In this document: positions 16,635 through 26,154 of the stretch, piece by piece
Position numbering within the stretch: the stretch's first letter is position 1
Layout of the letters: every line of letters begins with the position of its first letter
Assembly (NCBI RefSeq): GCF_023276405.1
Contig: NZ_JALRMO010000001.1
Location: forward strand, 4,216,001-4,280,000
Direction of reading: 5' to 3'
DNA: 64,000 nucleotides
From: Paenibacillus hamazuiensis
GTDB taxonomy: Bacteria; Bacillota; Bacilli; Paenibacillales; NBRC-103111
Notes under the pieces: generated by a model
Databases searched by the model: none
What the model was told of the DNA's origin: nothing
The model's input: only the letters and a program-made list of their open reading frames with translations
Program-made: the position numbers and the translations under genes

Positions 16635-17618
16635 TTACATTGAAGTCCCCAGTTTCACACCAAGCTCCGCCAGCCACTTCCGGTATGCGATGCTGATCCG
16701 GTCGGAACGCAGATGCAGCTCTTCCTGCAAATCCAACGGGAGCAGCTCCGGCCTTTGACTTTCGACGACGGCTGCATCCTGCTCGATAATGAGCTTCTGG
16801 AATTGCCGGTAATCGTCGTCGGGCATATCGAAGGCATAATTGCGCGATACGAGAATGAAAACCGACGTTGTCCGTTCCCCTTCGGGCAGCGCGGCAAACA
16901 GCATCGAGAACGTTTCGCCCGTTTCTTTATTCGTCTTCTTCAATCTTGCGGTGAGAGGCCTCAACACTTCGTACACGTAGTAATTGACCATCGGGAGACC
17001 ACGACCGTCCGGGTCGGGCTGATATACGCCGATCTCATCCGAAATTATGCGGCCGTTATCCATCCGCACTCCGTGAGGCGAAATTTCCGGATGCCCGGAA
17101 TCCCCCAAATACCCTTCGTGCAGAAAGGCCAAATGGCTCACATCCAGAAAGTTTTCCACGACCCTCGGAGCGGCGGCCTGAAGCGGAAAAGGGCCGCACG
17201 GGACGGTATGGAAGGACGGGTCGTCCGCTTCTTCATAGATGGGAATTTTGCCCGTATCGGCTTGTTCGTTCAGACTGACCCATATGATGCCGTACCGCTC
17301 GGCGCAAGCATACGCCGCCGCTTGCGCCTTGGGCGGGATCGCCGAGCCCTTCGGCAGCTGGGGGATCGACACGCAGCGGCCGCTGCCGTCGTACGACCAG
17401 CCGTGATACGGGCAAACCAGACAGCCGCCCTGTACCTTTCCAAGCGATAAGGCGGCCCCTCTGTGGATGCACAGGTCTTTAAACGCTCGGGCAACCCCAT
17501 CCGACCGGAATAATACGATACGTTCCCCCATGAGGATGACCTGCCTTGGCGTTTCGTTCAAGTCAGCGGCGAAGATGACCGCATGCCAATCGTTCGTCAC
17601 TACCGGATCGTTCAACAT
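16635..17618 (-). CDS. Rieske non-heme iron oxygenase, alpha-subunit type
   Basis: Cytoplasmic protein of 327 residues. The N-terminal Rieske domain binds a [2Fe-2S] cluster through C-x-H at residues 50-52 (CIHRG) and C-x2-H at 69-72 (CPYHGW). The catalytic domain has the mononuclear iron motif around NFLDVSHLAFLH, with Asp159, His162 and His167. Length and layout fit the VanA/phenoxybenzoate-dioxygenase group of demethylases and hydroxylases. These need a separate reductase, and none is in the window. The start is the ATG at 17618, 8 bases after GGAGG. The gene is 17 bp downstream of an NMT1-like binding protein, with which it must be co-transcribed, suggesting that the imported compound is the oxygenase substrate. 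The substrate cannot be deduced. Confidence 0.85.
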   Translation of the reverse strand: MLNDPVVTNDWHAVIFAADLNETPRQVILMGERIVLFRSDGVARAFKDLCIHRGAALSLGKVQGGCLVCPYHGWSYDGSGRCVSIPQLPKGSAIPPKAQAAAYACAERYGIIWVSLNEQADTGKIPIYEEADDPSFHTVPCGPFPLQAAAPRVVENFLDVSHLAFLHEGYLGDSGHPEISPHGVRMDNGRIISDEIGVYQPDPDGRGLPMVNYYVYEVLRPLTARLKKTNKETGETFSMLFAALPEGERTTSVFILVSRNYAFDMPDDDYRQFQKLIIEQDAAVVESQRPELLPLDLQEELHLRSDRISIAYRKWLAELGVKLGTSM

Positions 17619-17635
17619 GCCACGCACCTCCGGAA

Positions 17636-18667
17636 TTATTTGCCGCCGCTTAAAAATTGCGTCGTAAATGTATTTTCAACCGGTTCTTGCTTCTTCAAGA
17701 GTCCGATCTCGAACAATTGCGAGGACAGTGCGTACCAGCGCTCCTTGGTCATCGTTCCCACCCCGCCCTTCTCCGCATCGCCTCCGAAAATGAGCGGCAT
17801 TTCCGCCTCCGCTCCGAATGTCATCCATTCCTTGGACAAATCCGGATTCGCTTTGCCGATATCCGGGTTGATCTCCTCATAGTTCGTTTTGTAATAGTTC
17901 CAGCCCTTCATGGACGCTTGAATATATCCTTTGACGATCTCGGGATTTTCTTTCAAATATTTCTCGGTTGTAAATAAGACGCCTGCGTACGGCTGATATC
18001 CGGAATCATGGACCATAAGAAAATCGACATCCAAATTTTGCTTTTTCATCGTGAACGGATCCGATGTGATATAACTTTGGATGACCGCCGTTTTATCGTT
18101 GATGAAAGGGGCCATTTGTCCGGTATATGCCATCTCACTGACTTTATCCAGTTTATGAGCTTTCTTGATATATTCCCAGTAAGCGGACCCGGATGCGATA
18201 ATCGACAGCCTCCCGTTCAAATCCTCGAACGACTTGATCGGCTCTCCTTTATGGAACATAATAGCCTGCGGGGTCTTCTGGAATATAGCGGCCAGCGCAA
18301 CGACCGGAATCCCTTGATCTCTGGCCAGCAAAATTTCATCCGCCTGGGCCATGCCGAACTGCGCTTTGCCGGAGGCGACGATCTGAATGTGCGAAATTTG
18401 CGGCCCTCCCGACTGGATCTTCATATCAAGTCCGGCTTCCTTATAGTACCCCTTCGCCAAAGCGGCGTATTGCCCCCCATGCTCCGGCTCAGCAAACCAA
18501 TTCGTTACCTGCGTAATCGGGACCAGCTTCTTCTCCGGACTTACGCCGGACGCCGGTTTATCCGTTTGCTGCGATGCCGCGGGCTTCTCTGCCGGCGAGC
18601 AGCCAACCAAAAGCGTGAATAACACCATGACGGTCGTTAAAGATCCATGGAACAGACGTCTTATCAT
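17636..18667 (-). CDS. NMT1/SsuA-like ABC substrate-binding lipoprotein
   Basis: Binding protein of 343 residues with lipobox LLVGCS after a hydrophobic leader. The mature domain matches the NMT1/ThiY-like fold, which takes up sulfonates, nitrate, pyrimidine precursors or aromatic acids: WFAEPEHGGQYAALAKGYYK near the start and the GKAQFGMAQADEILLAR segment. The open frame extends 51 codons further upstream, but the ATG at 18667 has a good purine-rich site (GGTGGGGG) and a proper leader. It is the first gene of a two-gene unit with a Rieske oxygenase. The permease and ATPase that such systems require are absent nearby. Confidence 0.87.
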   Translation of the reverse strand: MIRRLFHGSLTTVMVLFTLLVGCSPAEKPAASQQTDKPASGVSPEKKLVPITQVTNWFAEPEHGGQYAALAKGYYKEAGLDMKIQSGGPQISHIQIVASGKAQFGMAQADEILLARDQGIPVVALAAIFQKTPQAIMFHKGEPIKSFEDLNGRLSIIASGSAYWEYIKKAHKLDKVSEMAYTGQMAPFINDKTAVIQSYITSDPFTMKKQNLDVDFLMVHDSGYQPYAGVLFTTEKYLKENPEIVKGYIQASMKGWNYYKTNYEEINPDIGKANPDLSKEWMTFGAEAEMPLIFGGDAEKGGVGTMTKERWYALSSQLFEIGLLKKQEPVENTFTTQFLSGGK

Positions 18668-18697
18668 TTTTCCCCCACCTTCCCCCCGTTTGCTCTC

Positions 18698-18703
18698 ATT
18701 ATA
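18698..18703 (-). promoter_or_regulatory. Probable -10 box of the binding protein/oxygenase unit
   Basis: A consensus TATAAT on the minus strand lies 31 bases before the start at 18667. The region 17 bases further upstream has only a weak -35 match (TGTTCG), so an activator may be needed. Confidence 0.4.
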
Positions 18704-18807
18704 AAGGGGGAGGTAAAAGGCGAACACAGCTTCCGCACATATTTGTAAAATAACATAACATAGCCAACTGTTTTTGTGCGTATGATCCAATTTCGTGTTA
18801 TGTTTAA

Positions 18808-21003
18808 TTACATCCAACAACTTGTATCATAAATCCGATTTCTCTTGGCCCTCTCTTCCGGACTGAGTTTTTGGGCATCTGCAATCTCGTAGCCGCCAAA
18901 GGTATCATACATCCGCGACGAGGGGTCGATTTCCACAAAAGTGCACCAGGGCAGCCAGTGGTAGTGACTTTGCAGGATCTGACCGGTAAAATTGCCCGAT
19001 TCGTGCCCCAAGCCGGGCATGATGTATCCGATACTGCCGTCCACATCATTGGACTGTCGGGTATTCTTATCGATGAACTCCGCAAAATCGAGATAATGCT
19101 CATCTCCCGTAATCACATACAGCCGGTAATAGGTATATGAACAGGCGGCCATATACACATCGGCTCCCCCGCCGATGGTGATAATGCTCTGTCCGCTGAT
19201 GGAATACTTGTTGAACGGATGCTTCGGCCAAGGGGTAGTCACGGGGAATGTCCACGCATAGGTCCAGGTTTCGGTATAATCGGCAGCGCCGATCGCGCCT
19301 TCCAGCCACTTATCCTCGCCAGTCAGATCGTACAGGGCAAGGAAGCCGAACAATGCATAGATCCCGGCCTCTTTATCCATGATGTCCATGTTGTCGCAGG
19401 TGCCGCCCCGGTATTCCATGTTCAAGTAGGCATTATCGTAAGACCAATCCCCCGCCCTGATCGCCGCGGCTTTATATCTTTCATCGCCCGACACCAGATA
19501 GAACTGCACCAAGAAACGAATCACGCTGGGCGTGTTGGCCTTGGAGTCCATGCGGACGGAGCTGTCGGTATTGTATGCACGGTAAAAACTGCCGTCTTCA
19601 TTTTGCATGTTCACAATCCAATCGGCGGTTTTTTTGCAAAATTCCAGCCACGCCGGCCGCTCGTCGCCTATCCTGCGCATATAGAGGTACGCGTCCAGAA
19701 TGGCCTCGATCCCGTCGGCAAGCATCCGGATATAATGGGGATACGGCTCGAACTTCTTGATGCCGGGATGGTAGCACATATGCGGCAAGCCGGATTCGGT
19801 CATCGCCGTCCGCACCCAGAAGTCAACGATGTTCACGCCTTTTTCGAAAGCTTCGGGCACGTTTTCCTTATCGCCGTAACGCAGCAGCTGATAACCGATT
19901 CCGGGCTGCTGTCCGACAAAGCCGAATTGGAAGGACACGCTGGATACATCCATGTCGGGCAGTTGGCAGGAGAAGGGCAATCCGTACGAATCGCCGTACT
20001 GCTGCGTATATTCGGTGAGCAGCTTCATGCAGTTGTGAAAATGGAGCTCATTATCTATATCAAATAACTTGTCGCGCAGCCGGCCGTAGGTCACCCTCCA
20101 GATGTCTCTCATCATCGGCTGGAAGCTGCTATAGTGTCCGAAATTCACTGCTACGGCGTAATTTTGCTCAAAGCCGATCTCCACCGGATGGCAGACGCGC
20201 TGGAAGGATTTGAACTGATCCTTGAAATCAAGTCCCGCATACCTCCTTGTTGCAGGCATCTGACCGTCGCAGCCCGGGTATACGTAATCAATGGACAAGC
20301 CGTCGACCTTCGTCTCAAATTCCTTGCGCACGGCAAAACCATAATACAGATAATTCAAGGTTCTGCTTTCCGGCTTGCTCATGCCGACGGCTCCAATGGT
20401 AAATTTGGGATCCACATAATTGGCAGCCTGTACAATATCCAGGGACCGCATGGTCACGTCCGCCGCCCAACGCGAGATTGCCGCCATTTCGCCCGATGCG
20501 TTGTTTTGCATGGCGAACAAGGGCAGGGCGCAGCCGGTCTCCAGCCGCCAGAAATACTCGCAATCCAGGTCTTTGCCAAAGGCGTTCTCACGCGCGAATT
20601 CGTTTTGCTTGTACCATACGCCGGGTGCGAAACAGTTATAGTCATGCGGATCGTCCGATTCCGTCATTACAAAGGAAAGCTTGGTGGAAAAACCAAGCTC
20701 GTCCCCCGCTTTCAGCACCTTTACGTTCCTGCTTATCTTAAACCCGGCGCCGGTCGCTTCATAAGTATCCGCAAAGGAAAATTCAGAGCCGGAAGGCACG
20801 GTTAATGTACCTTTGGCGATGATTGTATCGCCGGAAACGGCAATCTCGCCGTAAGCTTTGTCGTAAAACTCGCTAAGGGCAACAACGGTCTTTACCGTTA
20901 CAAACATCGGACGTTTGTTGAAATAGAGAAGTTTGCCGTTTTTTTGAACCTGGACGCCGCCTTCCTCAAAAATCAGGGTATAGTCACCGTTTACCAGTTT
21001 CAT
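18808..21003 (-). CDS. Large cytoplasmic protein of unknown family, probable (alpha/alpha)6-toroid carbohydrate-active enzyme
   Basis: Protein of 731 residues without signal peptide. I cannot assign a family. Residues 1-~280 look beta-rich, with alternating hydrophobic strands, as in the N-terminal sandwich of many glycosidases. Residues ~300-690 are helical, with repeated Trp/Tyr-rich segments: a stretch at ~455-480 containing WLEFCKKTADWIVNMQNEDG, then YLVSGDERYKAAAIRAGDW and LYDLTGEDKWLEGAIGAADY. These are typical of six-hairpin glycosidases and polysaccharide lyases. It is the last gene of the GH51/esterase operon, and its ATG at 21003 lies 20 bases inside the esterase gene, after AAAAGGGG. 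A role on an arabinose- or uronic-acid-containing oligosaccharide imported by this locus is inference. Confidence 0.72.
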   Translation of the reverse strand: MKLVNGDYTLIFEEGGVQVQKNGKLLYFNKRPMFVTVKTVVALSEFYDKAYGEIAVSGDTIIAKGTLTVPSGSEFSFADTYEATGAGFKISRNVKVLKAGDELGFSTKLSFVMTESDDPHDYNCFAPGVWYKQNEFARENAFGKDLDCEYFWRLETGCALPLFAMQNNASGEMAAISRWAADVTMRSLDIVQAANYVDPKFTIGAVGMSKPESRTLNYLYYGFAVRKEFETKVDGLSIDYVYPGCDGQMPATRRYAGLDFKDQFKSFQRVCHPVEIGFEQNYAVAVNFGHYSSFQPMMRDIWRVTYGRLRDKLFDIDNELHFHNCMKLLTEYTQQYGDSYGLPFSCQLPDMDVSSVSFQFGFVGQQPGIGYQLLRYGDKENVPEAFEKGVNIVDFWVRTAMTESGLPHMCYHPGIKKFEPYPHYIRMLADGIEAILDAYLYMRRIGDERPAWLEFCKKTADWIVNMQNEDGSFYRAYNTDSSVRMDSKANTPSVIRFLVQFYLVSGDERYKAAAIRAGDWSYDNAYLNMEYRGGTCDNMDIMDKEAGIYALFGFLALYDLTGEDKWLEGAIGAADYTETWTYAWTFPVTTPWPKHPFNKYSISGQSIITIGGGADVYMAACSYTYYRLYVITGDEHYLDFAEFIDKNTRQSNDVDGSIGYIMPGLGHESGNFTGQILQSHYHWLPWCTFVEIDPSSRMYDTFGGYEIADAQKLSPEERAKRNRIYDTSCWM

Positions 21004-22543
21004 TAGATTGTTCCCCTTTTTTCTTGAAGTATTGTTTCACAAGGAATTTCATTAAATCGCCAGGTTGTTCCCTGACAAACTCGGGTTTATCTTTGAAAAC
21101 CATTCCGTACGGTGCCTCGGGAGTGTAGGGATCCCACTGCGGCATAACCTCATCCGTGGAATCCTTCCCGTTCGGATCCCCGGTGCGGATAAAGTTAGCC
21201 CAGTAGTTGCACATCTGGCGGGCGAGATCATAATGTTTGCCGACAAAAGGCCTCCAGCATTTGGCGAGGGTCTCAAAAAAGAACCAGAGATCCACCGAAT
21301 GGAATGTTCCGGGTTTATCCCATCCCGGTATTTCCGCATCAAAATTGTAATAATACAGCGGGATATTGGCTCCGGTATCCGCACTCGCTTGCGAGGCAAT
21401 CCGGATCGCATATTCGAAACCGCTCACGGAAGCATTTTTCACTATTTCATCTATGTTGTCCGACTGAGCCTGGCAAAGCGCAAGAAACTCGTCGGCATCA
21501 TCGCCAAACATCTGGGCGGCCAGTTGCCGGAATTCCTCAAGTGTCTCGACATTCGGGACGCTGAAAAATTCGGAGGAAGTGTGGCCCCAAAGCACCGGTA
21601 CCATCCAGCGCTTGTTTTCAAGGAAAAGCTCAAATGCATTGCCTACGCTGAACACATGGTCAACAACGGTCCCCCAAAACCCGAACCCCTTATTATATTC
21701 CAGCATTTTGTCGCGGAGATATTCCGCATCAAGCTTACGGGCTTCTGCAAGGGAGGGAACTCCAAGAAACTCAAAAAATTTCACGCCCTCTTGTTCGGCT
21801 TCCGCCAGATTGCGTCTAACTCTAGGCATGCGGCCTCCCGGGTAAAGCGGGGTTATGACACCGCTCTGAATAATTGCCCTCTGAAAGAGGCCTTCGTTCT
21901 GAGGCGAAGTGAGCTGGCTCATGACGCTTCCGCCGCCGGCAGATTGTCCGCCAATCGTAATGTTGTCGGGATCGCCGCCAAAAGCCGCGATATTGCGTTT
22001 GACCCATTGCGTCGCGGCCTGCTGATCAAGGTGGCCGAAGTTTGCGGGAGCTTCCGGAGCTTCCGCCGTTATTTCAGGATGGCATAAAAATCCGAACACG
22101 TTCAGGCGGTAGTTAATCGTTACCACCACAATTCCCCTGCGGGCGATGCGTTCGCCGTCAAACTCCATCTCAGCCGGATGACCGACCTGCAGCCCGCCGC
22201 CGAAGTACCATACAAAAACCGGCAGCTTCTCATCGGGACTGTTTGCCGGAGTCCAAACATTCAGGTAGAGGCAGTCTTCGTCCATGGGAATGTCCGGATC
22301 TACAGCCCATTCCCTGGTATAAATGTTATTTACGTCGATCTTTTGCCTTACCTGCATCGAGGCCGGCGCGAAATCGAATGCTTTCCATACACCTTCCCAA
22401 TCTTTTGCGGGCTGTGGGGCACGCCAGCGGTTTTCGCCTACGGGCGGTGCGGCAAATGGGATACCTTTGAAACTTGTTATACGGGGGTCGGCAGCGGGCA
22501 GCCCCTGAACTATGCCGTTTTCAACTTTCACCACTCTAAGCAT
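20984..22543 (-). CDS. Type-B carboxylesterase
   Basis: Alpha/beta-hydrolase of 519 residues, the usual length for type-B carboxylesterases, with no signal peptide. The nucleophile is Ser201 in GGQSAGGGS. The family signature DEDCLYLNVWTP is near residue 88. The oxyanion-hole segment reads FGGG where HGGG is usual. The His of the triad is probably in GTFHSVDLWF, near residue 400. In this operon, between a GH51 arabinofuranosidase and a possible six-hairpin enzyme, it probably removes acyl groups (acetyl or feruloyl-type) from imported oligosaccharides. That substrate is inferred from context only. Its 3' end overlaps the next gene by 20 bases. Confidence 0.87.
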   Translation of the reverse strand: MLRVVKVENGIVQGLPAADPRITSFKGIPFAAPPVGENRWRAPQPAKDWEGVWKAFDFAPASMQVRQKIDVNNIYTREWAVDPDIPMDEDCLYLNVWTPANSPDEKLPVFVWYFGGGLQVGHPAEMEFDGERIARRGIVVVTINYRLNVFGFLCHPEITAEAPEAPANFGHLDQQAATQWVKRNIAAFGGDPDNITIGGQSAGGGSVMSQLTSPQNEGLFQRAIIQSGVITPLYPGGRMPRVRRNLAEAEQEGVKFFEFLGVPSLAEARKLDAEYLRDKMLEYNKGFGFWGTVVDHVFSVGNAFELFLENKRWMVPVLWGHTSSEFFSVPNVETLEEFRQLAAQMFGDDADEFLALCQAQSDNIDEIVKNASVSGFEYAIRIASQASADTGANIPLYYYNFDAEIPGWDKPGTFHSVDLWFFFETLAKCWRPFVGKHYDLARQMCNYWANFIRTGDPNGKDSTDEVMPQWDPYTPEAPYGMVFKDKPEFVREQPGDLMKFLVKQYFKKKGEQSNETGKR

Positions 22544-22573
22544 ATTGGATGCCTCCCTTCAGTTATTTGCTCG

Positions 22574-24178
22574 CTATTTCACAAGGCGAATCACATTCCA
22601 TGAAAGCTTCTTGGTCATGGCTGTCACTTTGCCGCTTTCCATCTTGGTTTCGGTATTTTTCATGGGTTTTATCGCATCCTGATTTTCGAAGCTATTCCCC
22701 TTTTCCAGATCATCGGTGTACATCTCCGTATGCTCGACGAGCTTATAACCATCGAAGCCGCGAACGTCCAAGCTGACCTCGATGTCATCCCCGATTGCCC
22801 GGTTGATCATGAAGATGTAGACCACGCCCATTTCCTCATTTTGCACAACGGCGGCTTCTATAGCCTGAACGTTCTCGTAGGCATGGCACTGATTGGAGCC
22901 TGTAAGGGCAAATTGCTCGGTGTTGAAGGTCGGGCCGTCGACCACGGGCAGGATCGAAATGCCATCGCGGGTTAGCTTGTTCATCTGATAGTAGGGATAA
23001 TATGCCGCGTTCTTCCACACATGTGCACCGTTAAATGCAAGGGCGTTTCGAATGCCGCCGGTCATGCATCCTATCTTGATCCGGTCCGCATGACGCAGGA
23101 AGGTCAGAAGCACCGAGGCCATGGCAAGGGCATTCAGCATCTGATGGGAACCAAACCTGCGCTCTACATAATTTTCCGGGTCATATCTTGTAAAGACATT
23201 GTCTCTGGGAGCAAATTGAGAGTAGCTCTTGGTAACATCCTGCCAGCCTCTGCGCCCGAAGAGAACCTCGCCCTGCCTCCCAAAGTTGCAGCCGTATTCG
23301 TCGAAGGAGATGTACATTTTTTTAGGTGTACGCAGCTTGGTTTGCAGATAGTCACAAATGGCGACGGTTGTCTTGATGTAGTCTTCGAATACGGAGGAAA
23401 TGTTGAGATAGTTGGCGATGTCGCCCTCAGGCGCGGAGTGGTAGTGGTGCAGGGATACGTAGTCGACCGATTCGTAGCACATCTCAAGCGCCGCCATTTC
23501 CCATTCGGGGAAATGCTTATAATGGTCGGAGGTGCCTGCAAAAACGGTTTCCGCCTTGTTGTCAATCCATTTGACCATCTTGGAAACCTCATGGGTGCGA
23601 ATACCGAAGCCGACAGGGTCTTTTTCCCAGGAGCCTATCTGCCAATGGCCGTCCATTTCATTTCCAAGATACCAGGTCTTGATGGGATAGGGGTCGGGGT
23701 GCCCATACCGCTTGCGCAGGTCGGACCAATATGTGCCGCCGGTATGACGGGAATACTCCACCAAGTGTGCGGCGCTTTTGATACCTTCCGTACCGAGATT
23801 GATGGTGTACATCGGTTCTGTATGGACACGCCTGGTCCATTCCAAATACTCGTCATGGCCGATAATGTTCGGCTCAATCTGGAACCACGCCAGGTCCAAC
23901 TGCGCCTTACGGTTTTCAACCGGTCCGATGGAATCTTTCCAGTCCCAGCCCGAAACCCAGTTGCCTCCGGGAAAACGAAGGGCCGGAAGATCAAACTCCT
24001 TGACAGCGTCTATGACATCCCGTCGAAAACCCATGTCGTCCGCCGTCGGGTGCTTCGGATTATAGATGCCTCCATAGACCCAACTGCCGATCGGCTCGAG
24101 AAAAGCGCCAAACAGACGTTTATCCACCTTGCCTATCTTATAATCCGGGTGTACAGTCACTTTTGCCTTTTTTATCAT
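22574..24178 (-). CDS. GH51-type alpha-L-arabinofuranosidase
   Basis: Cytoplasmic glycosidase of 534 residues, slightly longer than the usual ~500. It has the (beta/alpha)8 barrel with the acid/base Glu174 in YLGNEMDGHW and the probable nucleophile Glu294 in YISFDEYGCNF. The GGNWVSGWDWKDSIGP segment (residues ~71-86) is characteristic of the family, as is the C-terminal beta-sandwich. It would release terminal arabinofuranosyl residues from arabinan or arabinoxylan oligosaccharides inside the cell. Gene order (binding protein, two permeases, GH51, esterase, unknown enzyme) with gaps of 25-31 bp indicates one operon. Confidence 0.92.
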   Translation of the reverse strand: MIKKAKVTVHPDYKIGKVDKRLFGAFLEPIGSWVYGGIYNPKHPTADDMGFRRDVIDAVKEFDLPALRFPGGNWVSGWDWKDSIGPVENRKAQLDLAWFQIEPNIIGHDEYLEWTRRVHTEPMYTINLGTEGIKSAAHLVEYSRHTGGTYWSDLRKRYGHPDPYPIKTWYLGNEMDGHWQIGSWEKDPVGFGIRTHEVSKMVKWIDNKAETVFAGTSDHYKHFPEWEMAALEMCYESVDYVSLHHYHSAPEGDIANYLNISSVFEDYIKTTVAICDYLQTKLRTPKKMYISFDEYGCNFGRQGEVLFGRRGWQDVTKSYSQFAPRDNVFTRYDPENYVERRFGSHQMLNALAMASVLLTFLRHADRIKIGCMTGGIRNALAFNGAHVWKNAAYYPYYQMNKLTRDGISILPVVDGPTFNTEQFALTGSNQCHAYENVQAIEAAVVQNEEMGVVYIFMINRAIGDDIEVSLDVRGFDGYKLVEHTEMYTDDLEKGNSFENQDAIKPMKNTETKMESGKVTAMTKKLSWNVIRLVK

Positions 24179-24203
24179 TGAAAAAACCTCTTTCTTGAAT
24201 TAC

Positions 24204-25106
24204 TTAAGCCTTAATTGCACCTACCAGCATCCCCTTGACAAAATGCTTTTGCAAAAAAGGAAATACACACATGATAGGGATCATCGTTACAATGACGGCT
24301 GCCATTTTCATACCTTCCGAAAACTTTACATCGGTTTGTACATTCGAAATGTTCATCTGCTGACTGATCTGGGAATCGATAACAATAGACCTTAAAGCAA
24401 GCTGCAGGACAACAAGATTGCCTTTCCTTATGAATATCATGGCATTAAACCATTCGTTCCAACGGTCCACGGCATAGAACAATAAGATTGTCGCAATGAT
24501 AGGCATGGATAAAGGCAATATGATGTTAAAGAGGATCCGCCATTCACTTGCCCCGTCAAGCTTGGCCGACTCCATAAGCGATATCGGCAACGACATGAAA
24601 TAGTTCATCATGATGATTAAATAAAATGAATTAACTCCATAGGCAAGCACAACAGACCAAATTGTATTGATTAATTTCAGCTGCTTCATTAACAGGTACA
24701 TGGGGACAATACCGCCGTGAAACAACAGCGTAACGACAACAAAATAAACGAAAAATCGTTTAAACGGAAAATCGGGGCGGCTAAGCCCATAAGCCATACT
24801 GGTGGTCAGAAACATGTTGAGCGGCAATCCTAATACAAGGAGCAGCAATGTTGTGCGATACCCCACCCAAATGCGTCCGTCTTCAAACAAGGCTTTGAAG
24901 TTTTCAAATGTAATTTCCGTCGGTATCAATAATACCGTTTTTTTCAAATATTCCTGCTGTGTTGAAAAAGATATGGCGGCAACGTTGATAAACGGCAAAA
25001 TGATCGCGATCGCAAAAAATGTGAGAATAACCAACAGGACAATATCCAACGTCTGTATTTGGTTATGATGATAAGCTCTTTTAAATGCTGGTTTAACCCC
25101 CGCCAT
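24204..25106 (-). CDS. ABC transporter permease, YtcP/CUT1 (MalG) type
   Basis: Membrane subunit of 300 residues with six membrane segments. The EAA-loop region reads SLMESAKLDGASEWRILFNI, and the C-terminus is FLQKHFVKGMLVGAIKA, typical of YtcP-like permeases that pair with LplB. Start chosen at ATG 25106; a GTG two codons upstream (25112) is equally reachable from the AAAGGAAA site. It forms the channel with 25143-26123 and depends on the LipO-type binding protein at 26155-27753. Confidence 0.92.
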   Translation of the reverse strand: MAGVKPAFKRAYHHNQIQTLDIVLLVILTFFAIAIILPFINVAAISFSTQQEYLKKTVLLIPTEITFENFKALFEDGRIWVGYRTTLLLLVLGLPLNMFLTTSMAYGLSRPDFPFKRFFVYFVVVTLLFHGGIVPMYLLMKQLKLINTIWSVVLAYGVNSFYLIIMMNYFMSLPISLMESAKLDGASEWRILFNIILPLSMPIIATILLFYAVDRWNEWFNAMIFIRKGNLVVLQLALRSIVIDSQISQQMNISNVQTDVKFSEGMKMAAVIVTMIPIMCVFPFLQKHFVKGMLVGAIKA

Positions 25107-25142
25107 ACTCACTTTCCTTTCCCATATAGATTCGCATCCGAT

Positions 25143-26123
25143 TTATCCCCGAACCGTCTTTTTCCTGGACGGAAACAGTCCTTCCGCACCAAGCCATTTA
25201 CAGACACGGTCAGCGAACAGCAGCAGAGCAAAGTTGATTACAGAACGAAACAAGCTCACTGCACTTGAGAAAGAGAAGTCGGCAGCAGACTGAAATGTAA
25301 TTCGATAAATATACATGTCCAGGATTTCACCGGCTTTGGCGGTTGCCGCATTACTGATATTAAAAATCTGATCGAATCCTGCATTCATCAGATTCCCAAC
25401 CGATAAAATCAACATAACGACTATTGTATTTTGTATACCCGGAAGGGTGATATACCACATCGTCTGCAAACGGCTCGAACCGTCGAGTTGGGCCGATTCA
25501 TACTGTTCCGTATCAATTCCTGAAATAGCGGCCAGATAAATGATCATGACCCAACCCGCCGACTTCCAGTTTTCAGTCAAATACAGTAAAGAATTAAAGA
25601 TTTCAGTGGAACCAAGAAAATTGACCGCATCCCCGCCCAGCATTTTGATGATACCGTTTACCATACCTTGAGTGTTTAAAGTATTAATCATAATGCTGGC
25701 AACGATAATCCACGACAAAAAGTGGGGGAATGTATAGACCGTTTGTATAGCCTTTTTATATCTGTTCACACGCACTTCATTCAACATTAGGGCCAATATA
25801 ATCGGAATGGGGAACTGAAACAGGATACGCCCTGCGTTGATCCACAGCGTCTTCCAAATCGATTCAATAAATGCGGGATCTCTAAAAACATAGGTATAGT
25901 TGTCAAGTCCAATCCACGGACTGCCAAAAATTCCGAGATTGGCTTTATATGTTTTAAACGCCAATGTTAACCCGTACATGGGAATGTAAGCAAAAACGAT
26001 ATACCATATGACTCCCGGCAATAGCAGGAGGTACACTTCCCTGGACTTCCACACGCGGCTCATCAAGGAGGAACGATTCGTATCCAGGGATGCCTTCTTC
26101 TTTTCCGCCACTATATTCTCCAT
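25143..26123 (-). CDS. ABC transporter permease, LplB/CUT1 (MalF) type
   Basis: Membrane subunit of 326 residues. The first membrane helix (LLLPGVIWYIVFAYIPMYGL) and the conserved YKANLGIFGSPWIGLDNY stretch are typical of LplB. The docking loop is EQYESAQLDGSSRLQTMWYI. It lies 30 bp after the binding protein gene and 36 bp before the partner permease. LplB/YtcP/LipO systems generally import oligosaccharides, consistent with the glycosidases downstream. Confidence 0.93.
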   Translation of the reverse strand: MENIVAEKKKASLDTNRSSLMSRVWKSREVYLLLLPGVIWYIVFAYIPMYGLTLAFKTYKANLGIFGSPWIGLDNYTYVFRDPAFIESIWKTLWINAGRILFQFPIPIILALMLNEVRVNRYKKAIQTVYTFPHFLSWIIVASIMINTLNTQGMVNGIIKMLGGDAVNFLGSTEIFNSLLYLTENWKSAGWVMIIYLAAISGIDTEQYESAQLDGSSRLQTMWYITLPGIQNTIVVMLILSVGNLMNAGFDQIFNISNAATAKAGEILDMYIYRITFQSAADFSFSSAVSLFRSVINFALLLFADRVCKWLGAEGLFPSRKKTVRG

Positions 26124-26154
26124 ATGAACCCCCTCTCCCGGAGTTATTTGCCGA

